From: Rhodospirillales bacterium
GTDB taxonomy: Bacteria > Pseudomonadota > Alphaproteobacteria > Acetobacterales > Acetobacteraceae
Length of the DNA stretch: 6,894 nt
Direction of reading: 5' to 3'
Assembly (NCBI GenBank): GCA_028866335.1
Contig: JAGWIL010000083.1
Location: 1-6,894, forward strand
The translations under genes were made by a program, and so were the position numbers. Within the stretch, counting starts at the first letter, position 1. Every line of letters begins with the position of its first letter. This document shows positions 1-5,942 of the stretch, one piece after another. The notes under the pieces were generated by a model. The model was not told the DNA's origin, ran no database searches, and was given only the letters and a program-made list of their open reading frames with translations.

Positions 1-314
1 GCGTCAGCCGGTATCGCGCCCTCTCCGTGCTGCAAGAGCGCCACGCACCAGGCCGATAGGTCGCGCCACTTGGAGAGCGGCGGCCACGAGCCGAACAGGA
101 ACCCGATCGCCATCGACCAGCGTCCGTGACCCTGGCGAGCGGCGAGCCCTGCGCGCGAGGACAGCGTGATGCAGCCGACGCGGTTCCAACCCAGATTCTC
201 GGCCAGCACGTCGATTGCGACTGCGAACGTGTGCAGGATGGTGTTGCCGGCCGCCAGCGCGCCGACGACGAGCGTCAGCCCGAGTGCCACCAGCATCCAG
301 GTATGCGCGCTCAT
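1..314 (-). CDS. Uncharacterised small membrane protein (3' end cut by window)
   Basis: The frame opens at ATG 314-312, overlapping the previous stop as ATGA, and stays open to the left edge (104 full codons). The visible protein begins MSAHTWMLVALGLTLVVGAL; residues about 6-24 form a clear hydrophobic segment with only one residue block before it, compatible with a membrane anchor or holin/spanin-like topology. Then come TILHTFAVAIDVLAENLGWN (25-44), LSSRAGLAARQGHGRW (50-65) and a second hydrophobic part (SMAIGFLFGSW, 66-76). The pairing of an I-A-I-D helix with an L-S-S-R-A segment is known to me from small phage proteins of unknown function near lysis genes in GC-rich proteobacterial phages. 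No endolysin or spanin lipobox is seen. This frame is not among simple long open frames with an internal start, but translation gives coherent membrane-like protein, unlike the arginine-rich alternatives. Confidence 0.6.
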   Translation of the reverse strand, partial: MSAHTWMLVALGLTLVVGALAAGNTILHTFAVAIDVLAENLGWNRVGCITLSSRAGLAARQGHGRWSMAIGFLFGSWPPLSKWRDLSAWCVALLQHGEGAIPAD

Positions 315-727
315 TTGCCGCCCTCGTGCCAGCCGATCGACTGATCGGTATTCGGGGCCAGGACGCCAGCGGCAGCGCCGAGGTCGTCGTTGATGCGGAT
401 GGTGATGGCGAAGCGTCCGTTGAGCTTCCATCCGAGCCCGGCCTGGAGGTATGCCGGCTTGTCGATCGCGCCTGACCAGCGCACCTGGATGCCGAGCCAG
501 AACGGAAACATCAGCCGGATCATCAGCGCCCCGTTGCTGTACATCTGCGGGTTCTCGCCACGGTCCAGACGAGCCAGGACGAGCCGATCATTGCGCACGG
601 AGAGGAATCCGCACGTCAGGCACAGCAGCGGGACGATGGCTTCCATCGGCAACAGAAACGGCGGCCAATTGAGGACGGTATTCAGCCAGGACGGCAATCG
701 CGGATCGGTTTCGGTGGCCCAGCGCAT
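311..727 (-). CDS. Uncharacterised phage protein, possibly membrane-associated (138 aa)
   Basis: I do not recognise a firm family. The start at 727 has a good ribosome site; an upstream ATG at 772 is rejected because it runs through the terminator. The 138 residues begin MRWATETDPRLPSWLNTVLNW and then have a hydrophobic stretch (about 23-43, FLLPMEAIVPLLCLTCGFLSV) that could be one membrane segment, though it contains a glutamate. A charged segment follows (RNDRLVLARLDRGENP, 45-60), then another hydrophobic part (ALMIRLMFPFWLGIQVRW, 67-84). The C-terminal half has LQAGLGWKLNGRFAITIRIN (94-113) and ends PNTDQSIGWHEGGK. The G-W-K-L-N-G segment reminds me of small conserved phage proteins of unknown function encoded near lysis genes. 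Its stop overlaps the next start as ATGA, so the two work as a pair in translation. A real protein is likely; its function is open. Confidence 0.7.
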   Translation of the reverse strand: MRWATETDPRLPSWLNTVLNWPPFLLPMEAIVPLLCLTCGFLSVRNDRLVLARLDRGENPQMYSNGALMIRLMFPFWLGIQVRWSGAIDKPAYLQAGLGWKLNGRFAITIRINDDLGAAAGVLAPNTDQSIGWHEGGK

Positions 728-733
728 GGTGGT

Positions 734-737
734 CTCC
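734..737 (-). promoter_or_regulatory. Ribosome binding site supporting the start at 727
   Basis: GGAG on the minus strand lies six bases before the ATG at 727-725. The alternative ATG at 772-770 has no Shine-Dalgarno sequence and would translate the terminator hairpin (giving the peptide QARPPAGFF), so 727 is preferred. Confidence 0.6.
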
Positions 738-743
738 AAAATG

Positions 744-765
744 AAAAAACCCGCCGGTGGGCGGG
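744..765 (-). terminator. Rho-independent terminator ending the tail operon
   Basis: On the minus strand the sequence is CCCGCC, loop CACC, GGCGGG and then TTTTTT (stem arms 760-765 and 750-755, loop 756-759, T-run 749-744). The stem is six perfect GC pairs followed directly by six T. It lies 25 bases after the stop of the fibre chaperone gene. The other strand lacks a T-run after the stem, so it acts on the minus strand only. Confidence 0.85.
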
Positions 766-790
766 CTTGCATGGTCGAGAAAAGGATGCG

Positions 791-1126
791 TCAGGTGCCG
801 GCCGGGTACGCAGGCTTCGTCGGCATCGCCTGGGTCGGATCGCCCGTGCTGGCCGCGATGATCGCTCGCAGGGCCTTGCGGTACGTCGCCCAGGTTGCCG
901 GCACCGCGACGGCGGATTCGTAGCAGCGCAGGACGGTCAGATCAGACTCGGTGAGTGCGGCGCGCGCGGCGAACTGCCGGGCCGCCCAGTTGTTCGGCAC
1001 TGATGAATTCAGCGCGGCCACGTCGGCGGCAGTCATGGCGACGGCGCCGGCAGGGATCAGGTGGTCTTGGGAGCCGTCGGCTTCAAATGCGAACGCTTGC
1101 CCGGTGGTGTCTCGAAAGAATTTCAT
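791..1126 (-). CDS. Probable tail fibre assembly protein / chaperone
   Basis: This is a 111-residue protein starting with MKFFRDTTGQAFAFEADGSQ, a short strand pair typical of small proteins encoded after phage fibres (the start resembles the lines K-Y/F-F-x-D with a later F-A-F-E-A-D-G-S-Q). The middle (MTAADVAALN, 31-40) and RAALTESDLTVLRCYE (55-70) are helical; the C-terminal part has VPATWATYRKALRAII (75-90) and ends TKPAYPAGT, a shape shared with fibre-associated assembly proteins of the XkdW/tfa type. It lies directly after the fibre, with a stop-linked ribosome site, so a role in folding or trimerising the fibre tip is likely. It could instead be a small structural tail part. It is the last gene before a terminator. 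Confidence 0.68.
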   Translation of the reverse strand: MKFFRDTTGQAFAFEADGSQDHLIPAGAVAMTAADVAALNSSVPNNWAARQFAARAALTESDLTVLRCYESAVAVPATWATYRKALRAIIAASTGDPTQAMPTKPAYPAGT

Positions 1127-1131
1127 GGCTG

Positions 1132-1138
1132 CTCCTTA
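1132..1138 (-). promoter_or_regulatory. Stop-codon-embedded ribosome binding site of the fibre chaperone gene
   Basis: The minus strand reads TAAGGAG: TAA is the stop of the fibre gene and AAGGAG is a near-perfect Shine-Dalgarno sequence, five bases before the ATG at 1126-1124. It repeats the arrangement seen before the fibre gene. Confidence 0.68.
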
Positions 1139-2248
1139 CCTGAGTTCGGCCCAGATCGGCGACGCGAAGGTATCCGCGCCGCCCTTGGAAAGTTGATAGG
1201 TCGCGCCATTCGGCACGATTCCAGAAACGGTGAAGGCACTGCCGGAGGGCACGTTCGTCTGCGCCGCGGCAATGCCGCCGATGATCAACTGGTAGTAGCC
1301 GATCGCGCCCGAAGCGGACCCGCCCATGGTCACGAAGATCGCGCGCCCGGTGCTGTTGGTGTAGTTGGTCCCGGTCGCCAAGCCCGTTCTGGTTTGCCAC
1401 GTCTGCGCGCCGCATCCAAGCGCACTGACGGCCGCTGCGCGGACGCCCTGCTGCTCGTACCAGCCGGCGCCATTCAACGACAGCAGCACCGAATCGCCAA
1501 CGCCGAGCACGAAGGTGTTGGCAACGGTGGCGCCCGCGCCGACGGCGTTGATCTCGATCGTCTCGGCAGCGTTGCCCTTGACGGTCACAGGCACGGAGGC
1601 GACGTTCTGAATCCAGACCGAGGCCCCCGACAGCAGTCCGGCGACGGGCGGCATCGTGATCGTCTGGCCGGCCGTTGAGCCATTGAAGATCACCAGCGAT
1701 CCGATGGCGGCATTGGTCAGCGCGATGGATGCGGCAGGCGTCGACGTGCCGCTGAGACTGCCCAGCGCGCGCTGCACGAAAGCGGTGGTGGCGGGCTTGG
1801 TGGTGGAGTCGAATTGGGCGGCCGTCGTCATCGCAGTGACGACCGTTCCGAGGTCGGCCCAGCCCGCGCCGCCCGTGTCCGGGTTGGTGGTGTTGCCGTC
1901 GGTCTGGTTGATCCAGTACCCCGACCCGCCGGATTTCAGCAGGATCGCGCCCTTCGGGTAGCCGTTGACGTTCGTGTCGGCGGCGAAAGTCCCGTCGTAG
2001 ACATAGGTCCCGCCAGCATTCGACCACCGGGCAATCGCGGACAAGTAGTTGAAGATCCCGTTGAAGTCGGCGCCCGACGGAGGAACGCCGCCGGCATTCA
2101 GGGGCGTGAAGGTCAGCGGGGGGAAGCCGACATCGAACGATGCGAGTCCGGGCGTGGTCACGCCTGCCGTCGTCTCGGGGATGGAATTCTTGGTGCCAGA
2201 ATTGGCCCAGGGAAGCGCGATCTTCGTGGGCGCGGAGGATTGGAGCAT
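1136..2248 (-). CDS. Compact tail fibre / receptor-binding protein
   Basis: This is a 370-residue fibre protein. Residues 1-132 form the N-terminal part seen in many phage fibres: WANSGTKNSIP (14-24), GFPPLTFTPLNAGGVPPSG (41-59), DFNGIFNYLSAIARWSNAGG (61-80), then YDGTFAADTNVNGYPKGAIL and SGYWINQTDGNTTNP (about 84-123), ending GWADL. This part attaches to the baseplate. Residues 146-161 hold FDSTTKPATTAFVQRA, a common fibre shaft repeat present here once. Residues 165-268 are beta-rich and end NGAGWYEQQG. Residues 269-370 form a tip domain with TGTNYTNSTGRAIFV (292-306), GIVPNGATYQL (343-353) and the ending WAELR, a widespread C-terminal receptor-binding fold in phage fibres. The protein is short with little shaft. 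It is followed by a chaperone-like gene. The tip decides host recognition and would be the most variable part. Confidence 0.9.
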   Translation of the reverse strand: MLQSSAPTKIALPWANSGTKNSIPETTAGVTTPGLASFDVGFPPLTFTPLNAGGVPPSGADFNGIFNYLSAIARWSNAGGTYVYDGTFAADTNVNGYPKGAILLKSGGSGYWINQTDGNTTNPDTGGAGWADLGTVVTAMTTAAQFDSTTKPATTAFVQRALGSLSGTSTPAASIALTNAAIGSLVIFNGSTAGQTITMPPVAGLLSGASVWIQNVASVPVTVKGNAAETIEINAVGAGATVANTFVLGVGDSVLLSLNGAGWYEQQGVRAAAVSALGCGAQTWQTRTGLATGTNYTNSTGRAIFVTMGGSASGAIGYYQLIIGGIAAAQTNVPSGSAFTVSGIVPNGATYQLSKGGADTFASPIWAELR

Positions 2249-2254
2249 GGGAAA

Positions 2255-2260
2255 TCCTTA
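2255..2260 (-). promoter_or_regulatory. Stop-codon-embedded ribosome binding site of the tail fibre gene
   Basis: The minus strand reads TAAGGA, where TAA is the stop codon of the DUF2612-type gene and AAGGA is the Shine-Dalgarno sequence, six bases before the fibre ATG. Terminating ribosomes would sit directly on the next start site, which favours re-initiation. Confidence 0.65.
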
Positions 2261-2905
2261 GTGGTTAAAGAGCGGCCCTTGGCCGAACGGCTGACCGCCG
2301 CCCTCCACGAAACCGAAGTCGGAGGTCAAAGCCCCCTGGACGATCGACACCAGAACACCTGCCGGCCGGGGAACGGCGGCAGACGCGAGGATCGACAGAT
2401 CGACGGGAGACAGGGTGAAGTTGCACACCAGCGAAATCTGCATCCCGCCGGAGTCCTGCACGAACACCGCGCCCCGCGACGCGAACAGCAGCGACAGCAA
2501 GCGGTTCAGGGATGGCGCGGTGCAGTTGGTGATGTTCGCCAGCGCCTTGACATAGATCAGCGTGCGGAATGAGGCGTCCGGCAGTGAATACGTGCCTGTC
2601 GTGACCCCGGCATAGAACGGAGCGAATCCGAACGTGTTCGGATTGGTCGGGGACGTAGACAGGTACTGTTCCTTGAACCCGAACGTGCTTTGCGTATTGA
2701 CGACCGTCAGCAACCGAGACACGCCGACGATCTTGCCCCACACGTCCAGGCCGTACCCCTGCGCGGTCGAGACATCCCAGATCATCGAGCGGAAAGACTC
2801 GAGGTCGGCCGAGGGATCAAGCCACTGGTTCATCGCTTCCACCAGGCCCGAGATCGTCGGGCTGTTGGCGTACTGCGCCAGGAGCGTGCTGTCAGGGTTC
2901 TGCAT
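2258..2905 (-). CDS. DUF2612-type tail/baseplate protein
   Basis: This is a 215-residue protein that starts at an ATGA overlap with the J-like gene and ends nine bases before the fibre gene. Its signatures are DVSTAQGYGLDVWGKIVGVSR (44-64, in part), the recurring FGF tripeptide at 75-77, 92-94 and 197-199, RTLIYVKALANITNCTA (114-130), LLSLLFASRGAVFV (136-149), PRPAGV (179-184) and the ending EGGGQPFGQGPLFN. These are the features of the DUF2612 family, found in phages and prophages of proteobacteria between baseplate J and the tail fibre. By position it takes the place of P2 gpI or Mu gp48, the last wedge component, which links fibres to the baseplate. There are no membrane segments or enzymatic motifs. 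Family assignment is good; the precise role is inferred from synteny. Confidence 0.82.
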   Translation of the reverse strand: MQNPDSTLLAQYANSPTISGLVEAMNQWLDPSADLESFRSMIWDVSTAQGYGLDVWGKIVGVSRLLTVVNTQSTFGFKEQYLSTSPTNPNTFGFAPFYAGVTTGTYSLPDASFRTLIYVKALANITNCTAPSLNRLLSLLFASRGAVFVQDSGGMQISLVCNFTLSPVDLSILASAAVPRPAGVLVSIVQGALTSDFGFVEGGGQPFGQGPLFNH

Positions 2906-4128
2906 CAGACAAGGGTGACGCTGATATTGGCCGCGGAGATCGTCGGCAGCTGGTCAATGCCGAACGCTTGCGATGTCGCCGTCGGTGCGGCAGCGAGGCC
3001 CACGAACACCGAGAGGATCGACACGTTGACGTTGAGCGCCTGGATGCCGGCGTAGAACCGGCCCGCATAGAGCGTCGACCCGATCCGCGCGCGCAGCCCC
3101 CCATCCGCTCCGGTAAAGGCTGCAACTACGGCGTTCTGCACCAGGGTTGCGATGTTGGTCGGCAAGGTCGAGTTGTTGGCAATCCGCACGGCCACAAAGA
3201 CCGGAGTCGCGGTGGGAGCGAGCCAGGTCACGGTGTAGCCCGGATAACTCGGCGCGTACTGCGCACTGGTGTCCAGCACGACCGCTGACGTGTTGCCTGC
3301 GTACCCGCATCCCACGGGCTTTTTCGACCAGATGGCTTGAGCGACTGCAGGGGAAGACCCTCCGGCCACCGCCACCACGACGGAGTGTGCCGGGATGCTG
3401 TAGGTCGTGGAACCGTAGGTGATGGCCGCGGCTGAGGGATTGTCCACCACGTAGGCGTCGAGGACGTTCGGCACAGCCAGGACCGCGCCCAGCAGGGATT
3501 GCACGCTGTTGACGGCATTGGCCGCTACCGAGTTGCGCCGACGGTTTTCGAAGTCGGCTTGCGTCTCGACGTTCGACCCCAGTGCTCCCGCGGCCGGATT
3601 GGTGATGCTCTCCCACCCCGTGATCGAGCTGTAGATGATGGACAGAGCCCCTGCCGCGCACGCGATCGGCCCGGAGGTCTGATTTTGGAACCCGACCGAT
3701 ACGGATCCACCGGAGGGGATCGTCACGGCCGCGGTCGAGGCGTACAGGTAGCCGTTGGCGTCCTGGGCAAGGGTCCCCGCAGGAATGACCGTCCCGGCAA
3801 GGCCGACGCACGTCGCCGTGACCAGCGTTCCCGATGCGGGGATGCGGGTCAGAAAGTAGATTCGACCAATGGCGTCCTGCCACCGTCCAGCGGCCACGTC
3901 AGGATTGATGTTGTTCGCCACCGCCGCGATCTGCGCGTTGGTGTCCGACACGATGGCCGTCAGGGATTGCGCGAGTTGCCCTTGCGGAGAGCGAAGGTCC
4001 GAGTTGACCCCGCCGCCGAAGGCTTGGTTGATGTCGGCCTGGACACCCGCAAGGATCGCGGCGTCGGTCGGTAGTGACACTCCGGACGCGGTGAACGCGA
4101 CCTGAGGAACGCTGGTGGGAAAGGTCAT
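2905..4128 (-). CDS. Baseplate J-like protein (wedge)
   Basis: This is a 407-residue protein. It overlaps its neighbours at both ends by ATGA. Residues 1-60 are the usual N-terminal helical part ending in RSPQGQLAQSLTAIVSD (46-62), then RWQDAIGRIYFLTRIPASG (82-100), a hallmark of J-like proteins. A beta-rich domain covers about 100-165 (GTVIPAGTLAQDANGYLY and similar). The best signature is GWESITNPAAGALG at 171-184, followed by ETQADFENRRR at 188-198, the region that in this family matches the G-W-x-x-v-x-N-P and E-t-d-x-x-x-R-x-R-R pattern. The C-terminal half (300-407) repeats beta-alpha segments (VFVAVRIANNS, NIATLVQNAVVAAF) that would contact the fibre network. The role is to join wedges around the hub. 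The length fits the non-T4 members of the family. Confidence is high in the family and moderate in the detailed domain limits. Confidence 0.9.
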   Translation of the reverse strand: MTFPTSVPQVAFTASGVSLPTDAAILAGVQADINQAFGGGVNSDLRSPQGQLAQSLTAIVSDTNAQIAAVANNINPDVAAGRWQDAIGRIYFLTRIPASGTLVTATCVGLAGTVIPAGTLAQDANGYLYASTAAVTIPSGGSVSVGFQNQTSGPIACAAGALSIIYSSITGWESITNPAAGALGSNVETQADFENRRRNSVAANAVNSVQSLLGAVLAVPNVLDAYVVDNPSAAAITYGSTTYSIPAHSVVVAVAGGSSPAVAQAIWSKKPVGCGYAGNTSAVVLDTSAQYAPSYPGYTVTWLAPTATPVFVAVRIANNSTLPTNIATLVQNAVVAAFTGADGGLRARIGSTLYAGRFYAGIQALNVNVSILSVFVGLAAAPTATSQAFGIDQLPTISAANISVTLV

Positions 4129-4478
4129 CAGAACGTGACTCCGATTGCGGCATTGGTGGCGTCGATCACTTCAATCTGGCCCGTCAGAACACGCCCTTTG
4201 AGCCCGGCGAAGATCACGCGAGCCTTCACGACCCCATTGACCGACATGGCCGCCTTGACCAGTTGCGCTTTGATGTAGGACATGGGCGGGCGAAGGCCAA
4301 GAATCCGACCGAGGTACGGGACGCCAAGGGTCGTGTCGTAGAGGCATTCCCCGGCGAAGGTCCGGCAGGCGGTCGCCACGTCCTGGGCGATGCGATACGG
4401 CTCGTCCGCGACGGCGATGTTGCCAGCGGAGTCCAGGACCAGATCCCATGCGGTCCGGTCGAGCAAGAGCGACTTCAT
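4128..4478 (-). CDS. Baseplate wedge protein, gp25/GPW-like
   Basis: This is a 116-residue protein starting at an ATGA overlap with the spike stop, with GGAGG about eleven bases before the ATG. It has the size of T4 gp25, P2 gpW and related wedge proteins and their general layout: an N-terminal strand region (LLLDRTAWDLVLDSAGNIAVAD, in part), a helix with ATACRTFAGECLYDTTLG (36-52), then VPYLGRILG (53-61), a helix (MSYIKAQLVKAAMSVNGV, 66-83) and two closing strands (VKARVIFAGL and QIEVID). The position between spike and baseplate J gene is the conserved place for this family, which with the J-like protein forms the core of the wedge joining baseplate and sheath. The sequence is not close to the T4 or Mu versions as remembered, so the name is by role. 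Stop overlaps the next gene by ATGA. Confidence 0.68.
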   Translation of the reverse strand: MKSLLLDRTAWDLVLDSAGNIAVADEPYRIAQDVATACRTFAGECLYDTTLGVPYLGRILGLRPPMSYIKAQLVKAAMSVNGVVKARVIFAGLKGRVLTGQIEVIDATNAAIGVTF

Positions 4479-5098
4479 CCGGTCGGCCCTCCGGTGTTGC
4501 TGGAGCCGCCCGTGACGCCGGTATGGACGTGCGTTTCAAGGTCGATCGTCCCGGCCTTCATGTTGCCGGTCGAAGTGACCGTTCCATTGACCTGGACGTT
4601 TCCGTTGATGGTCACGCCCACCGGAGACGTGATGGTGATGCCTCCGCTTGCAAACTCGACGTACTGCGTCGGCGCTTGGCCAATGATGGTGGACAGGTAC
4701 ACGGCGTCCGCGAGGTCATGGCGGCGCTTGGAGCCCGGAGGGGCGGCACCCTTCGCCACCTCGACTGCGCTGGTATCCCGGTCGCACACCACGGCGATCC
4801 CGATATCTCCGACCTGAGGATCGAGGATCACCGCGTTTGCTCCGCCCTGAATGCGGAGGTACGGGCAGGCGTGGATCGTCCCGTGCGGAATCGCGTTTCC
4901 CTGCCCGTCGACCTGGGACACCAGCGGCATGACATCGACCGTTCCCACCGGGGAAACCCCGCCGGCATTGGTCACGGCCATGACTTGGACCGGGATCGAA
5001 GTGCGGACCTGCGCCAGCAGCGACCGGACGATGTACAGCAACTCGTTGGCGTCACCGTCCGTCGCGGGCGTCAGTTGCGTGCGGAAGTTATCGAGCAA
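4475..5098 (-). CDS. Baseplate central spike protein (Gp138/gpV-like), TTG start
   Basis: This 207-residue protein matches the short spike family of contractile phages (phi92 Gp138, P2 gpV, Mu gp45 type). Residues 1-30 are an N-terminal helical stretch. Residues about 33-115 form an OB-fold-like part, with VQVMAVTN, VGTVDVMPLVSQVDGQG, HACPYLRIQGG and PQVGDIGIAVVCDRDTS. Residues 127-150 hold HDLADAVYL, usual in this family. From 150 on, short repeats rich in I, T, V and G (GGITITSP, GVTINGNVQVNGTVTSTGN) predict an intertwined trimeric beta-helix. It ends with THVHTGV (189-195) and a glycine-rich tail; H190 and H192 are the HxH pair that binds an iron ion at the tip in related spikes. The start is TTG at 5098-5096: an in-frame TGA lies a few codons upstream, the next methionine is residue 40, inside the fold, and a good ribosome site precedes the TTG. 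It pierces the outer membrane during tail contraction. Confidence 0.88.
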   Translation of the reverse strand: MLDNFRTQLTPATDGDANELLYIVRSLLAQVRTSIPVQVMAVTNAGGVSPVGTVDVMPLVSQVDGQGNAIPHGTIHACPYLRIQGGANAVILDPQVGDIGIAVVCDRDTSAVEVAKGAAPPGSKRRHDLADAVYLSTIIGQAPTQYVEFASGGITITSPVGVTINGNVQVNGTVTSTGNMKAGTIDLETHVHTGVTGGSSNTGGPTG

Positions 5099-5942
5099 GG
5101 AAAAATCCCTCGTAGGTCAGTTTCGCAGTCGTGAACCAGGGGCCACCAGGCTGCAAGGTGCTCAACTCGTGTCGCATGGTCTGGACGAACCATGTGCCGT
5201 TCGCGCGTGGGATCAGCGATGACACGGTGCATTTCCGGCCGATGGCGAAACCGGGGTCAAAGACCTTCCGGACCTGGATGCCTGAAGTCGTGAATTCCGG
5301 GTAGCCGACCATCCCGCTATCCGGCCCGACCGATACGGTCGTATCGTCCCGCGCCGAACCGTTCGGCCAGATCGACACCACGCCGTTCTCGATCGCAATC
5401 ATGATGTTCGCGGCCCGAGCGACGGCCATCATCTGGTCGCGCAGGGAGCCCGGAAAGTACGGGTTCGACAGTTGGGCTGTCACACCGGAATTCCTGAACG
5501 CGAATCCGGCCTGGGCCGCCATGCCCTTGATGATCGACGCCACATCAGCCGATCCCTTGAATGTCGCCGGAGTCGTCGGCTTGGCGGCCATCAAGAGCCC
5601 TGCTTGCGCGCGGATGTTGAACGACGTTTCCGGTGCGCCGTTGAAGTCGGCATACCCCGCGGCAATGGTCCCGTCAAAGACCTGATGCACCGCCCCGCCG
5701 TCGTCTCCCGCGCTGACCGTGACCCGATCCATGCGGACCGCTAGGGCGTGAAGCCCGTTCGTTGAAAGACGAGACATGTCCGGCAGCGACATGCCCCAGA
5801 TGCGAAGGTGCAGCGTCCCCATGGCAAGAACGCCGCCGGGATTGTCGATCACCGCTTCCGCCCGGTAGCCGTTCAGGTCGAGAACATCAGCCGAATCCCC
5901 CGCCAGGGCGAAGCGGATCGAGAGAGCGCGCTTGATGAACAT
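5088..5942 (-). CDS. Baseplate hub protein (gp27/gpD-like role)
   Basis: This is a 284-residue protein whose ATG (5942-5940) overlaps the preceding stop as ATGA. Early residues (1-50) have alternating strand-like sequence with AVIDNPGG and LHLRIWGMS, followed by QVFDGTIAAGYADF (87-100), the typical hub signature in which a beta strand precedes an extended tube-like domain. The middle holds a helical part (TFKGSADVASIIKGMAAQAG, 127-146). The C-terminal part has GMVGYPEFTTSGIQV (210-224), FDPGFAIG (228-235), SSLIPRANGTWFV (241-253) and a final strand ending LTYEGFFLAR. These match the hub family that forms a trimer under the tail tube and carries the spike. Length is near the usual 280-300 residues for the compact versions of this protein. 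It runs into the spike gene with an 11-base overlap, consistent with the physical hub-spike partnership. Confidence 0.78.
   Translation of the reverse strand: MFIKRALSIRFALAGDSADVLDLNGYRAEAVIDNPGGVLAMGTLHLRIWGMSLPDMSRLSTNGLHALAVRMDRVTVSAGDDGGAVHQVFDGTIAAGYADFNGAPETSFNIRAQAGLLMAAKPTTPATFKGSADVASIIKGMAAQAGFAFRNSGVTAQLSNPYFPGSLRDQMMAVARAANIMIAIENGVVSIWPNGSARDDTTVSVGPDSGMVGYPEFTTSGIQVRKVFDPGFAIGRKCTVSSLIPRANGTWFVQTMRHELSTLQPGGPWFTTAKLTYEGFFLAR
5106..5111 (-). promoter_or_regulatory. Ribosome binding site deciding the TTG start of the spike gene
   Basis: On the minus strand the sequence reads GAGGGA followed by seven bases and then TTG. It lies inside the end of the hub gene. It supports the unusual TTG start because no ATG or GTG is available between the upstream in-frame stop and residue 40 of the spike. 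Confidence 0.65.

Noticed and set aside
390..923. Plus-strand open frame of 177 codons opposite the left genes
   Set aside because: It crosses the terminator and two real genes in antisense and has no recognisable motif or ribosome site.
55..1208. 14-base direct repeat GATAGGTCGCGCCA at 55-68 and 1195-1208
   Set aside because: The two copies are read in different frames in unrelated genes, and there is no wider similarity around them; chance is the simplest explanation.
1083..2027. Minus-strand open frame of 314 codons overlapping the fibre gene
   Set aside because: It is an out-of-frame shadow of the fibre and chaperone genes, dominated by R, D, G and H.
1814..2572. Plus-strand open frame of 252 codons across the fibre and DUF2612 genes
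   Set aside because: The product is very rich in R, G and D with no fold-like pattern, has no ribosome site and is antisense to two well-supported genes. Long antisense frames are expected in such GC-rich sequence.
2954..3883. Minus-strand open frame of 309 codons inside the J-like gene
   Set aside because: It is a frame shift of the J-like gene, with arginine-rich composition and no start signal; the J-like frame has clear family motifs.
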